A DNA stretch of 31,980 nt from Deltaproteobacteria bacterium (lineage in GTDB: Bacteria; Desulfobacterota; Desulfobacteria; Desulfobacterales; JAUVKB01), in the NCBI GenBank assembly GCA_030596405.1, contig JAUVKB010000003.1, forward strand, positions 1 through 31,980, read 5' to 3'. The notes beneath the pieces were generated by a model, which did no database searches, was not told the DNA's origin, and worked only from the letters and a program-made list of their open reading frames with translations. A program made the position numbers and the translations under genes. Shown piece by piece: positions 25,210 through 31,980 of the stretch. How positions within the stretch are numbered: the first letter of the stretch is position 1; each line of letters begins with the position of its first letter.

Positions 25210-26646
25210 CTATTCGCCTATTTCAGGTTCGTCTATTTCAGGCGCATCTGATGCTAAAGCCGATTCATCGGACATGTCATCGTTGGCTTTTTTTGCAATT
25301 TCCTTGTCGTTTGACAAAGATACCCCGTTTAATTTTGACAGGTCTTCAATACCGGACAGATCTTCTTTTAATGTCTCATCCGGTTTTGGAGTTTCATCCG
25401 GTCTGTCAAAATTTACCACATGATCTTTTGCAACCTCAATTAGCCTTCCGGCTTCTTCTTCCGAAATATCCCTGATTTGAATCAAATCTTCAACCGAACT
25501 TTTGCTCAATTCCTCAGCAGAAAAAAAGCCCTTTTCATATAGTGCATCCGCCAGACCTATTCCGACTCCGGGCAATGACATTAATGAGTCGTAGCCATCT
25601 TTCATGGTTTCATCATATAACGCTTCACTCTTCACATCAAGACGCCATCCGGTCAGTTTAGAAGCTAACCGCACGTTCTGTCCTCGTTTGCCTATAGCAA
25701 TCGACAAAAATTCGTCGGGAACAATGACTTCCATAGAACGGTTTTCCTCATCAATAATAACCCTCGATATCTCAGCAGGCGACAATGCATTGCACACGAA
25801 TTTTGCGGGATCAGCATGCCACATTATAATATCTATTTTTTCACCTCTAAGTTCCTGGACAACATTCTGTACACGGCTTCCATTCATCCCGACACATGCG
25901 CCAACCGGGTCAATGTCGGAATCATTTGAGGATACGGCAAATTTTGAGCGGCTTCCCGGTTCTCGTGACACCCCCATAATACTAACGATGCCCTCGCTGA
26001 GTTCGGGCACTTCAGTCTTGAAAAGATTGACCAGAAAATTAGGATGCGTCCTGGAAAGAACTATCTGTGGACCTCGTGTGTCATAAAGGACATTCATAAT
26101 ATATGCCCTTATGCGATCACCCCGCCGGTAACTCTCTCTTGGAGCCTGTTCGCGAACCGGAAGGACAGCTTCCGTTTGCCCAAGGTTAACAATAATATCG
26201 CCACGATCAATACGCTGAACGATTCCGTTTATTATTTCACCTTTACGATCGCTAAAACTGGAATAAACCGCTTCCCTTTCTGCGTCCCTCATTTTTTGTA
26301 TAATGACCTGTTTGGCAGACTGTGCAGCTATTCTGCCAAAAGTGGAAGTATCTCTTTTTACACCGAGGCTGTCGCCTATTTCACATTCAGGATCCAGCCT
26401 GCGCCCTTCTTCAAGACCTATTTGAGTATCCGGATCAGTTAGTTCTTCTGTCACCTCTTTAAACTGGAACACATCGATTTCCCCGGATTCTTCATTGTAT
26501 TGAACATCAATGTCTATTTTGTTCCCAAACTTCTTTTTAGCAGCGGATTTTAAAGCCTCTTCAAGTGCATTAATAAGGACATTGCGATCAATACCTCTAT
26601 CTTTGCTAACCTGCTCAATGACACGCTTTATTTCTGTTATCAACAT
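25210..26646 (-). CDS. nusA: transcription termination/antitermination factor NusA
   Basis: A 478-residue NusA. The N-terminal RNA polymerase-binding domain (1-125) is followed by S1 (about 130-200, with IINGIVQRIDRGDIIVNLG), then two KH domains with PVGACVGMNGSRVQNVVQELRGE and IAIGKRGQNVRLASKLTGW. A helix-hairpin-helix-like region (MSLPGVGIGLADALYEKGFF, about 355-410) and an acidic, disordered tail (about 420-478) end the protein. It sets RNA polymerase pausing and joins termination and antitermination complexes. The start ATG lies inside the end of rimP (7-nt overlap), with GGAG seven bases upstream inside rimP. infB follows after 25 nt; the ylxR gene often found between them is absent. Confidence 0.97.
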   Translation of the reverse strand: MLITEIKRVIEQVSKDRGIDRNVLINALEEALKSAAKKKFGNKIDIDVQYNEESGEIDVFQFKEVTEELTDPDTQIGLEEGRRLDPECEIGDSLGVKRDTSTFGRIAAQSAKQVIIQKMRDAEREAVYSSFSDRKGEIINGIVQRIDRGDIIVNLGQTEAVLPVREQAPRESYRRGDRIRAYIMNVLYDTRGPQIVLSRTHPNFLVNLFKTEVPELSEGIVSIMGVSREPGSRSKFAVSSNDSDIDPVGACVGMNGSRVQNVVQELRGEKIDIIMWHADPAKFVCNALSPAEISRVIIDEENRSMEVIVPDEFLSIAIGKRGQNVRLASKLTGWRLDVKSEALYDETMKDGYDSLMSLPGVGIGLADALYEKGFFSAEELSKSSVEDLIQIRDISEEEAGRLIEVAKDHVVNFDRPDETPKPDETLKEDLSGIEDLSKLNGVSLSNDKEIAKKANDDMSDESALASDAPEIDEPEIGE

Positions 26647-27185
26647 ATGTTTTCTCCGCTATAATTGACAAGTCGCGCCCCAATAATTTTATGAAAGGGA
26701 ATATCTATTATTTTGTTATTAACCATAAGTTTCACCATACCTTCAGATATTCCCTGCAAGACGCCTTTTTGCATTATTTTCCCACAAACCGGTTCGGATG
26801 TTTTTATTTTTGCGATGTTTCCTTTGAACTTTTCAAAATCAAGCTCTTTCCCCAAAGGGCGATTAGAACCGGGCGATGACACTTCAAGACTGTATTTTTC
26901 TGCAATTTCAAGGTTTATATCCAGAAGATCGCTCAATTCCCTGCTAATAACAGTACAGTCATACAGATTGATCCCCCCGGGCTTATCTATATAAAGTCTA
27001 AGTATCCTGCCTGTCGGTTCCCGATGGTACTCAATATGCACTACCTCTATTCCATATGCTTCACACAACGGTATTGCCACAGCCTTTATCTGCTCAACCA
27101 TCTCTTTATTCCGATTTAGAGAAAAGTTGTTTGTCAATGATTCGGGCTTGTTAGCCTTATGTCTATATTTTTTTTTAAGTTTCAC
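26640..27185 (-). CDS. rimP: ribosome maturation factor RimP
   Basis: RimP assists 30S assembly. The conserved part begins near residue 28 with MVEQIKAVAIPLCEAYGIEVVHIEY. It continues through GRILRLYIDKPGGINLYDC, ISRELSDLLDIN, and the signature YSLEVSSPGSNRPLGKELDFEKFKG. The longest frame starts at GTG 27185 (181 aa) with a Lys-rich, poorly conserved extension. ATG 27101 would give 153 aa, the usual family length, with GGAATAAAGAG just before it, and may be the real start. It heads the minus-strand cluster and lies just downstream of a terminator (27231-27250). Its promoter should therefore fall in the AT-rich 45 nt between them, or inside the extension if the shorter start is used. Confidence 0.93.
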   Translation of the reverse strand: MKLKKKYRHKANKPESLTNNFSLNRNKEMVEQIKAVAIPLCEAYGIEVVHIEYHREPTGRILRLYIDKPGGINLYDCTVISRELSDLLDINLEIAEKYSLEVSSPGSNRPLGKELDFEKFKGNIAKIKTSEPVCGKIMQKGVLQGISEGMVKLMVNNKIIDIPFHKIIGARLVNYSGENIC

Positions 27186-27230
27186 CCTATTTAAGTCGTA
27201 TTAATATAAAATTTTATTATAAAAATAAAA

Positions 27231-27250
27231 AAACGAGCTTTCGCCCGTTT
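27231..27250 (-). terminator. rho-independent terminator with GAAA tetraloop
   Basis: On the minus strand AAACGGGC-GAAA-GCTCGTTT forms an 8-bp stem with one G-U pair, capped by a GNRA tetraloop. The stem runs straight into TTTTTTATTTTT. It ends transcripts coming from the tRNA-Gly side and insulates the rimP-nusA cluster. The 168 nt between it and the tRNA (27251-27418) contain no gene I can support. Confidence 0.85.
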
Positions 27251-27418
27251 CCTTTAACAGTTTAGATAGACTTTTGTAGTGGATTAAAAAATTTTATCCG
27301 TTCATTAAAATAACCATAATAAAATAATTAAATCCAAACCACACATCCATCCACAGCACCACCTTAGCTTAAAACAACCTTAAAACTTACAGCAAATGAA
27401 AAAGGCCGCCCATTTTAG

Positions 27419-27491
27419 AGCGGGCAACGAGATTCGAACTCGCGACACCAAGCTTGGGAAGCTTGTACTCTACCAGCTGAGCTATGCCCGC
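27419..27491 (-). tRNA. tRNA-Gly (anticodon CCC)
   Basis: The acceptor GCGGGCA pairs with TGCCCGC. The D arm has AGCTCAGCTGGTAGAG, the anticodon stem CAAGC/GCTTG encloses TTCCCAA (anticodon CCC), and the T arm has AGTTCGAATCT. The discriminator is U, as expected for tRNA-Gly. The next bases are CTA, so CCA is not encoded and must be added after transcription, unlike the other two tRNAs here. It reads GGG glycine codons. Confidence 0.95.
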
Positions 27492-27575
27492 TTTTAACAT
27501 TTTAGACTATAACAAAATAAATTCTATTGTCAATATGTTTTAGACGATTTTAATATAAAAATTTTTTTAAGAGAA

Positions 27576-28247
27576 CTAAAAACCACACCAAATAATAGTG
27601 CTTTCAACAGACTCCCTGTCACTCCGCAGCCTGTTCGCCGGAAAATCCCAGTTGGGATAGCCGATGGCAATCGAAATTATTACCCGCTTGGACTCGGATA
27701 TGTCCGCATACCTCCTTAACACCTCAGGGTACATTACGCCCTGGTCCTCAATGCAGGTGCCCAGGTTATATTTCAGCGCCGCAAGGCAGATTGTCTGCAT
27801 CACAGCGCCAATATCGAGCAATGGTCCTGATCCTGATAAAGACCGATCGATCAGAATAATGATAGCAGCCGGCGCATTGAAGTAACGAAAACCTCTTTCC
27901 AGCCATTGTGCCCTTTTTTCCTTGTCTTCCCTCTGTATCCCCATCAACTGAAAAATCTGCATGGCGAGTCCAACCTGGCGCTTACGATACACGCTGTCGG
28001 ACGGCCATTCCACAATTACATGTTCAGGATGAGGCGGTATTCCGGAATTCAGCATTTCAATGTTGGCCTTCCTTATATTTTCGAGAACGTCTCCAGCGAT
28101 CACAACAAACTCCCACGGCTGGGTGTTTACTGCTGAAGGAGCGCGGCCGGCAACCTCTAAAATATCCTTAAGGACACCTTTTGGGACAGGATCCTGTTTA
28201 AAATCTCTAATACTGCTTCGTGTTCTTATAGCTTCGACAACATCCAT
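27576..28247 (-). CDS. nitroreductase family protein (FMN-dependent oxidoreductase)
   Basis: A 223-residue flavoprotein of the nitroreductase superfamily. FMN-binding features are the opening AIRTRSSIRDF, the GRAPSAVNTQPWEFVVI block and, near the end, the DIGAVMQTICLAALKYNLGTCIEDQ and IISIAIGYPNWDFPAN regions. Such enzymes use NAD(P)H to reduce nitro groups, quinones or other acceptors; the physiological substrate cannot be told. An upstream ATG (28298) is in frame, but ATG 28247 has AGAGGTGGG just before it and starts at the conserved MDVVEAIRTR, so I use that. It is a single gene, divergent from nrdD. Confidence 0.93.
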   Translation of the reverse strand: MDVVEAIRTRSSIRDFKQDPVPKGVLKDILEVAGRAPSAVNTQPWEFVVIAGDVLENIRKANIEMLNSGIPPHPEHVIVEWPSDSVYRKRQVGLAMQIFQLMGIQREDKEKRAQWLERGFRYFNAPAAIIILIDRSLSGSGPLLDIGAVMQTICLAALKYNLGTCIEDQGVMYPEVLRRYADISESKRVIISIAIGYPNWDFPANRLRSDRESVESTIIWCGF

Positions 28248-28397
28248 AAACCCACCTCTTTTCATATTTTTAATCCTATCTATTTTATGATATCCCATAA
28301 ATCATGAGATGTCCCACTTAACTTTTTTAAATATCACAGACTTTGACACATCAGCAAGGAGATATTGTTATTTAAAACTTTACTATCCTGTCTCCCA

Positions 28398-28413
28398 ACA
28401 CAATATATTGATT
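28398..28413 (+). promoter_or_regulatory. NrdR box 1
   Basis: The 16-mer ACACAATATATTGATT matches the published NrdR-box pattern acaCwAtATaTwGtgt at 13 of 16 positions, with a perfect palindromic core CAATATATTG (28401-28410). It begins 31 bp before box 2, three helical turns. NrdR is the ATP-cone repressor of ribonucleotide reductase genes. Confidence 0.85.
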
Positions 28414-28420
28414 ATTTTTC

Positions 28421-28450
28421 TTGACATACAACAATATATTGTGATGTTAT
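28421..28450 (+). promoter_or_regulatory. sigma70-type promoter of nrdDG
   Basis: TTGACA (28421-28426) is a perfect -35. An 18-bp spacer leads to TGTTAT (28445-28450), preceded by a TG at 28442-28443 (extended -10). The -35 lies in the linker between the two NrdR boxes and box 2 covers most of the spacer, which is the geometry of direct repression. Confidence 0.7.
28429..28444 (+). promoter_or_regulatory. NrdR box 2
   Basis: CAACAATATATTGTGA matches the NrdR pattern at 13 of 16 positions and has the same CAATATATTG core (28432-28441) as box 1. The two boxes are separated by a 15-bp linker, the arrangement known for NrdR operators. The rest of the 274-nt gap (28248-28521) shows no further site I can support. 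Confidence 0.85.
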
Positions 28451-28521
28451 CATTTTTATTTAAAAAAAGATGAAATAAACACTTGTTTTTCTAAAACAAT
28501 TAAATTGCAAAGGTGCTCAAA

Positions 28522-30612
28522 ATGTTTGAGGAAATAAAAAAGCGGGATGGAAGAATTGTTGCGTTTGATTCAGCAAAAATTATAGCGGCTCTGGCCAAGG
28601 CCGGCAAAGCAACCGAGGAATTTGAAGAAAGGGAGGCCAGAAAACTGACACTTAAGGTGCTTACTTTAGCGCATGAACTCCGTATCGGCCCCCTTCCTGA
28701 GGTTGAAGAAATCCAAGATATTGTTGAAAGGGTACTCCTCGATTCTCCATATTATATGACCGCAAAGTCTTATATTTTATACAGAGAACAACACGCCCAG
28801 ATCAGAAACATTACAACCAAGGCAAATGTTGATCTCGTTGAGCATTATATCCAGAAAATGGACTGGAAAATCAAAGAAAACAGTAATATGTGCTATTCGC
28901 TTCAAGGACTCAATAATTATATTTCATCTGATGTCACCTCGGAATATTGGTTGAACAGTATCTACCCCCCTGAAATCAGAAGAGCTCATAAAACGGGCGA
29001 CATCCACATTCATGACCTCAGTCTGCTTTCCGTCTACTGCGTCGGCTGGGATTTAAAAGATCTCTTAAACCAAGGATTTAAGGGCGTAGAAGGTAAAGTA
29101 GAGAGCGCGCCCCCAAAACATCTTAGATCGGCTCTTGGACAAATCGTTAATTTTTTCTATACATTACAGGGTGAAGCAGCCGGCGCACAGGCTATTTCCA
29201 ATTTTGACACCTTACTTGCCCCATTTGTACGATACGACAAACTCGATTACAATAATGTTAAACAGGCTTTGCAAGAATTTATTTTCAACATCAATATCCC
29301 GACACGCGTCGGTTTTCAGACCCCGTTTACCAATATTACTATGGATCTTTACGTGCCGACTATTCTAAAAGATCATCCCGTGATAATCGGCGGGAAAGAA
29401 TTTGAGGAAACATACGCCGATTTTCAGCCGGAAATGGATACCCTGAACAAAGCTTTTGCAGAAGTTATGATGGAGGGCGACGCAAAAGGGAGAGTTTTCA
29501 CCTTCCCCATACCTACCTATAACATAACCGCCGATTTTGACTGGGACAACCCAAATCTTGAAATGATCTGGAAAATGACCGGAAAGTACGGAATCCCGTA
29601 CTTTTCTAATTTTGTAAATTCAGACATGTCGCCTGACGATGCCAGGTCCATGTGCTGCCGTCTACGTCTTGACAACAGGGAACTCTTAAAAAGAGGCGGG
29701 GGGTTATTCGGCGCAAATCCGCTTACAGGATCGATCGGTGTAGTAACTATCAATCTCCCGCGAATAGGATATATTTCAGAAAGCAGAGAAGATTTTTTTC
29801 AAAACTTGAGAAAAAAAGTGTCGCTCGCGGTTGAAAGCCTCTCAATAAAGCGCAAGGTTCTTGAAAGATTTACCGAAAACAATCTTTATCCGTACTCCAA
29901 GTTTTATTTGCGTGATATAAAAACCGGTTCCGGGCTCTATTGGAAGAATCATTTCTCCACTATCGGAATTATCGGCATGAACGAAGCATGCCTGAACTTT
30001 ATTGGAGAAAATATTGCAACTAAAAACGGACAAGAATTTTCTCTTGGGATCATGGATTTCTTACGTGAAATTATTTCAGAAATACAAGAAGAAACAGGTG
30101 ACATGTTCAATATCGAAGCAACCCCGGCAGAGGGCACCTCGTACCGGCTTTCCATGCTCGACAAAAAAAGGTTTACCGGAATCGTTTGCGCCAACGAAGA
30201 TGAATACACTAAAGGAGCGGCCCCATACTATACCAATTCAACTCAGCTTCCCGTAAACCATACAGATGACATCTTTGAAGCCCTGGAGCTGCAGGATGAG
30301 CTCCAGACAAAATATACGGGTGGAACGGTCCTCCACATTTTTTTAGGGGAGCAGGTCGGTGATACAAAAACCGTAAAAAACCTCATAAATAAAGTGGCTG
30401 ACAATTACCGTATGCCCTATTTTACACTCACTCCTACTTTCAGCGTTTGTCCATCTCACGGATACCTGAACGGTAAACAGGAAAGGTGCTCCGTATGTGC
30501 TCAGGAAACAGAAATCTACTCAAGGGTCGTCGGCTATCTAAGACCCATAAAGCAATGGAATAACGGTAAGCAGGCGGAATTTGAGGTTAGGAAGACTTTC
30601 AATCTGGCCTGA
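28522..30612 (+). CDS. nrdD: anaerobic ribonucleoside-triphosphate reductase (class III)
   Basis: A 696-residue glycyl-radical enzyme that makes dNTPs from NTPs without oxygen. An ATP-cone allosteric domain occupies about residues 3-95 (KRDGRIVAFDSAKI opening). The barrel domain contains HIHDLS, NFFYTLQGEAAGAQA and the active-site MCCRL (Cys378, Cys379). A C-terminal metal site CPSH...CSVC (Cys-x2-His plus Cys-x2-Cys) precedes the radical loop RVVGYLRP, with the glycyl radical at Gly671. A GTG at 28513 is in frame, but ATG 28522 has AAAGG upstream and starts directly at the ATP-cone. nrdG follows after 32 nt. Two NrdR boxes and a promoter lie just upstream. Nothing is missing for activity. 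Confidence 0.97.
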   Translation: MFEEIKKRDGRIVAFDSAKIIAALAKAGKATEEFEEREARKLTLKVLTLAHELRIGPLPEVEEIQDIVERVLLDSPYYMTAKSYILYREQHAQIRNITTKANVDLVEHYIQKMDWKIKENSNMCYSLQGLNNYISSDVTSEYWLNSIYPPEIRRAHKTGDIHIHDLSLLSVYCVGWDLKDLLNQGFKGVEGKVESAPPKHLRSALGQIVNFFYTLQGEAAGAQAISNFDTLLAPFVRYDKLDYNNVKQALQEFIFNINIPTRVGFQTPFTNITMDLYVPTILKDHPVIIGGKEFEETYADFQPEMDTLNKAFAEVMMEGDAKGRVFTFPIPTYNITADFDWDNPNLEMIWKMTGKYGIPYFSNFVNSDMSPDDARSMCCRLRLDNRELLKRGGGLFGANPLTGSIGVVTINLPRIGYISESREDFFQNLRKKVSLAVESLSIKRKVLERFTENNLYPYSKFYLRDIKTGSGLYWKNHFSTIGIIGMNEACLNFIGENIATKNGQEFSLGIMDFLREIISEIQEETGDMFNIEATPAEGTSYRLSMLDKKRFTGIVCANEDEYTKGAAPYYTNSTQLPVNHTDDIFEALELQDELQTKYTGGTVLHIFLGEQVGDTKTVKNLINKVADNYRMPYFTLTPTFSVCPSHGYLNGKQERCSVCAQETEIYSRVVGYLRPIKQWNNGKQAEFEVRKTFNLA

Positions 30613-30644
30613 TATATGGCAGAACAAAATTAGGATAAACATTT

Positions 30645-31343
30645 ATGGTTTTCGGCGGGTTGCAAAAATCTTCACTTATAGATTACCCTGGAAAAATAAG
30701 TTGTGTTATCTTTCTTTCAGGGTGCAACTTTGACTGTCCTTACTGCCATAATCCTGATCTGGCAAAAGGCATTCCATCTGTTCCCGGTTGTATAGATGAA
30801 AACAGTATCTACGATCTGCTCGAAAGCCGCAAAAAATTTTTAGACGGTGTGGTTATTTCAGGTGGAGAACCGACCCTTCAAAAAAATCTTATCCCTTTTT
30901 GTAAAAAAATTAAACAAATAGGATATCCAATAAAATTGGATACAAACGGAAGCCGACCTCAAGTTATCCATAAACTTATCGACATGGGTCTTGTGGACTA
31001 TATTGCAATGGACGTCAAAACTGATCCTTTTCATTACGCTCCATTAATTGTAAAGGATGACATTCCGGATTTAATACTTGCCAGCATTCGGATTATTATG
31101 GAATCTTCTGTCGAACATGAATTCAGGACGACGTGCATAAAAGCATTGGTAGATGTCCATGTTATTAAAAGTATTGCGCGTATTATAACAGGTTCAATGC
31201 TTTATGTTTTACAGCAGTTCTTTAATACGGGTGTGTTGCATCCGGAATTTTTTCAGAATAATGATCGCCGTTATAATGATGACGAACTCACATACTTTAA
31301 ATCAATAGCAGAACCGTGGGTTAAAAAATGTATTATCCGATAG
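30645..31343 (+). CDS. nrdG: anaerobic ribonucleotide reductase activating protein (radical SAM)
   Basis: A 232-residue radical SAM protein that installs the glycyl radical on NrdD. The cluster motif C-x3-C-x2-C is present in GCNFDCPYCHN (Cys27, Cys31, Cys34). The SAM-binding GGEP occurs in VVISGGEPTLQKN, and IDYPGKISCVIFLSGC is typical of this activase branch. At about 230 residues it is longer than E. coli NrdG and matches the form common in strict anaerobes. It lies 32 nt after nrdD, with AGGAT about ten bases before the ATG, and is probably part of the same NrdR-controlled transcript. Confidence 0.94.
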   Translation: MVFGGLQKSSLIDYPGKISCVIFLSGCNFDCPYCHNPDLAKGIPSVPGCIDENSIYDLLESRKKFLDGVVISGGEPTLQKNLIPFCKKIKQIGYPIKLDTNGSRPQVIHKLIDMGLVDYIAMDVKTDPFHYAPLIVKDDIPDLILASIRIIMESSVEHEFRTTCIKALVDVHVIKSIARIITGSMLYVLQQFFNTGVLHPEFFQNNDRRYNDDELTYFKSIAEPWVKKCIIR

Positions 31344-31437
31344 TTTAGTGTAAATACATAAATACTTATATCAGTGGATGGACACCAAACAAATTATAAT
31401 GAAGCGTATAGTTCTTCTTTATTTTTAAAATATGGTA

Positions 31438-31466
31438 TTGACAAATATAACGTGGTTTTGTATCTT
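31438..31466 (+). promoter_or_regulatory. sigma70-type promoter for the SDR gene
   Basis: TTGACA (31438-31443), a 17-bp spacer, and TATCTT (31461-31466). It lies about 45 nt upstream of the start codon in the 168-nt gap after nrdG and suggests that the dehydrogenase gene is transcribed independently of nrdDG. Confidence 0.6.
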
Positions 31467-31511
31467 TAATACTTTATTATCAACAATATATTTATGAAAA
31501 GGAGATTGTCG

Positions 31512-31980
31512 ATGGATATAAACGGAAAGACTGCTGTAATAACCGGAAGTGCCAGGGGGTTAGGTTTTTCAATAGCAGAACTTTTTGCTTCCAAGGGAGC
31601 AACGGTAGTTATTAGTGATATACCAAGCGCTGCAATCGATGATGCAGTAAAACAAATTGTCGATAAAGGCGGGAAAGCTATCGGTATCCCATGTGACGTA
31701 TTCCAGGAGGACCAGGTTGAGTCACTTATGCAAAAAGTTGTTGACGAGACAGGCCGACTGGATGTGGCGGTACTGAACGCCGGTATATTACGTGACGGAG
31801 TATTTGTAAAGGCGGACAAGGAAACAAAAAAAGTAGTTAAAAAAATGTCGCTTGAGGATTGGCAGATGCTTATCAACATCAACCTTACCGGTGTATTCCT
31901 GACAGGCAGGGAGGCTGCGGTCCAGATGGTTAACTGCGGTAACGGCGGTGTAATTATAACGATGTCATCTGTTGCCAGGC
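31512..31980 (+). CDS. short-chain dehydrogenase/reductase (partial, 5' end)
   Basis: The first 156 codons of an SDR run off the right edge. The Rossmann dinucleotide motif TGSARGLG (about residues 11-18), an acidic residue after strand 2 (VVISDIP), CDVFQEDQ and the NAGILRDG motif are present. The ITMSSVAR segment near the edge carries the catalytic Ser; the Tyr-x3-Lys lies beyond the window. An insertion of about 15 residues rich in Lys follows NAGILRDG, which occurs in some FabG-like and 3-hydroxyacyl-CoA dehydrogenases of anaerobes. AAAAGGAG lies about seven bases before the ATG. Substrate is unknown; acyl-CoA or beta-ketoacyl reduction is likely but not shown. Confidence 0.9.
   Translation, partial: MDINGKTAVITGSARGLGFSIAELFASKGATVVISDIPSAAIDDAVKQIVDKGGKAIGIPCDVFQEDQVESLMQKVVDETGRLDVAVLNAGILRDGVFVKADKETKKVVKKMSLEDWQMLININLTGVFLTGREAAVQMVNCGNGGVIITMSSVAR

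Noticed and set aside
27231..27500. A riboswitch or leader RNA upstream of rimP
   Set aside because: The hairpin at 27231-27250 is a simple terminator for the tRNA-Gly transcript, and the remaining sequence is AT-rich without conserved riboswitch motifs.

Overview
The window is a chromosomal, mostly housekeeping stretch of about 42% G+C (by eye) from an anaerobic Gram-negative bacterium. It fits a sulfate-reducer-like Desulfobacterota (Desulfobacterales type), but genus cannot be decided. The evidence is a class III (glycyl-radical) ribonucleotide reductase with its activase, two genes of the futalosine menaquinone pathway, a LapA-like inner-membrane protein, the order rimP-nusA-infB-ylxP-rbfA-truB-rpsO-pnp-M16-dut, and a selenocysteine-containing DsrE-like protein. 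No transposon, prophage or CRISPR array is visible.

Layout. 1-1451 (+): the 3' tip of an unidentified gene and a UMF1/Atg22-like MFS permease. 1644-4623 (-): tRNA-Arg(CCG) and a large NorD/CbbO-like VWA protein. 4865-10966 (+): a run of UPF0280, HIT hydrolase, LapA-like protein, MutS and a periplasmic AMIN/Amidase_3 protein. 10970-27185 (-): sixteen protein genes and one tRNA, all on one strand. In transcription order they are rimP, nusA, infB, ylxP, rbfA, truB, rpsO, pnp, an M16 peptidase, dut, a WalJ-like metallo-beta-lactamase, the DsrE-like selenoprotein, tadA, purA, tRNA-Pro(CGG), an aminofutalosine-deaminase-like amidohydrolase and mqnA. 27231-28247 (-): a terminator, tRNA-Gly(CCC) and a nitroreductase. 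28398-31343 (+): paired NrdR boxes over a promoter, then nrdD and nrdG. 31438-31980 (+): a promoter and a short-chain dehydrogenase that runs off the right edge.

The most important observation is at 15328-15678 on the minus strand. A conventional reading frame stops at an in-frame UGA (15445-15447) after 77 codons. The same frame then continues for 38 more clearly protein-like codons to a UAA. The UGA sits where a Cys is expected in a C-x-P-C motif, so the product would contain U-I-P-C. It is followed by a stem-loop (15410-15430) with a GGU apical loop 23 nt downstream, which is the architecture of a bacterial SECIS element. I read this as a 116-residue DsrE-family selenoprotein that standard gene calling truncates.

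How the parts work together. The minus-strand run combines translation and RNA metabolism with nucleotide metabolism (dut, purA), tRNA editing (tadA) and quinone synthesis. The nrdD-nrdG pair supplies dNTPs without oxygen and carries the two-box, three-helical-turn signature of NrdR control. The selenoprotein implies that the genome also encodes SelA/SelB/SelC/SelD elsewhere; none of these lies in this window.
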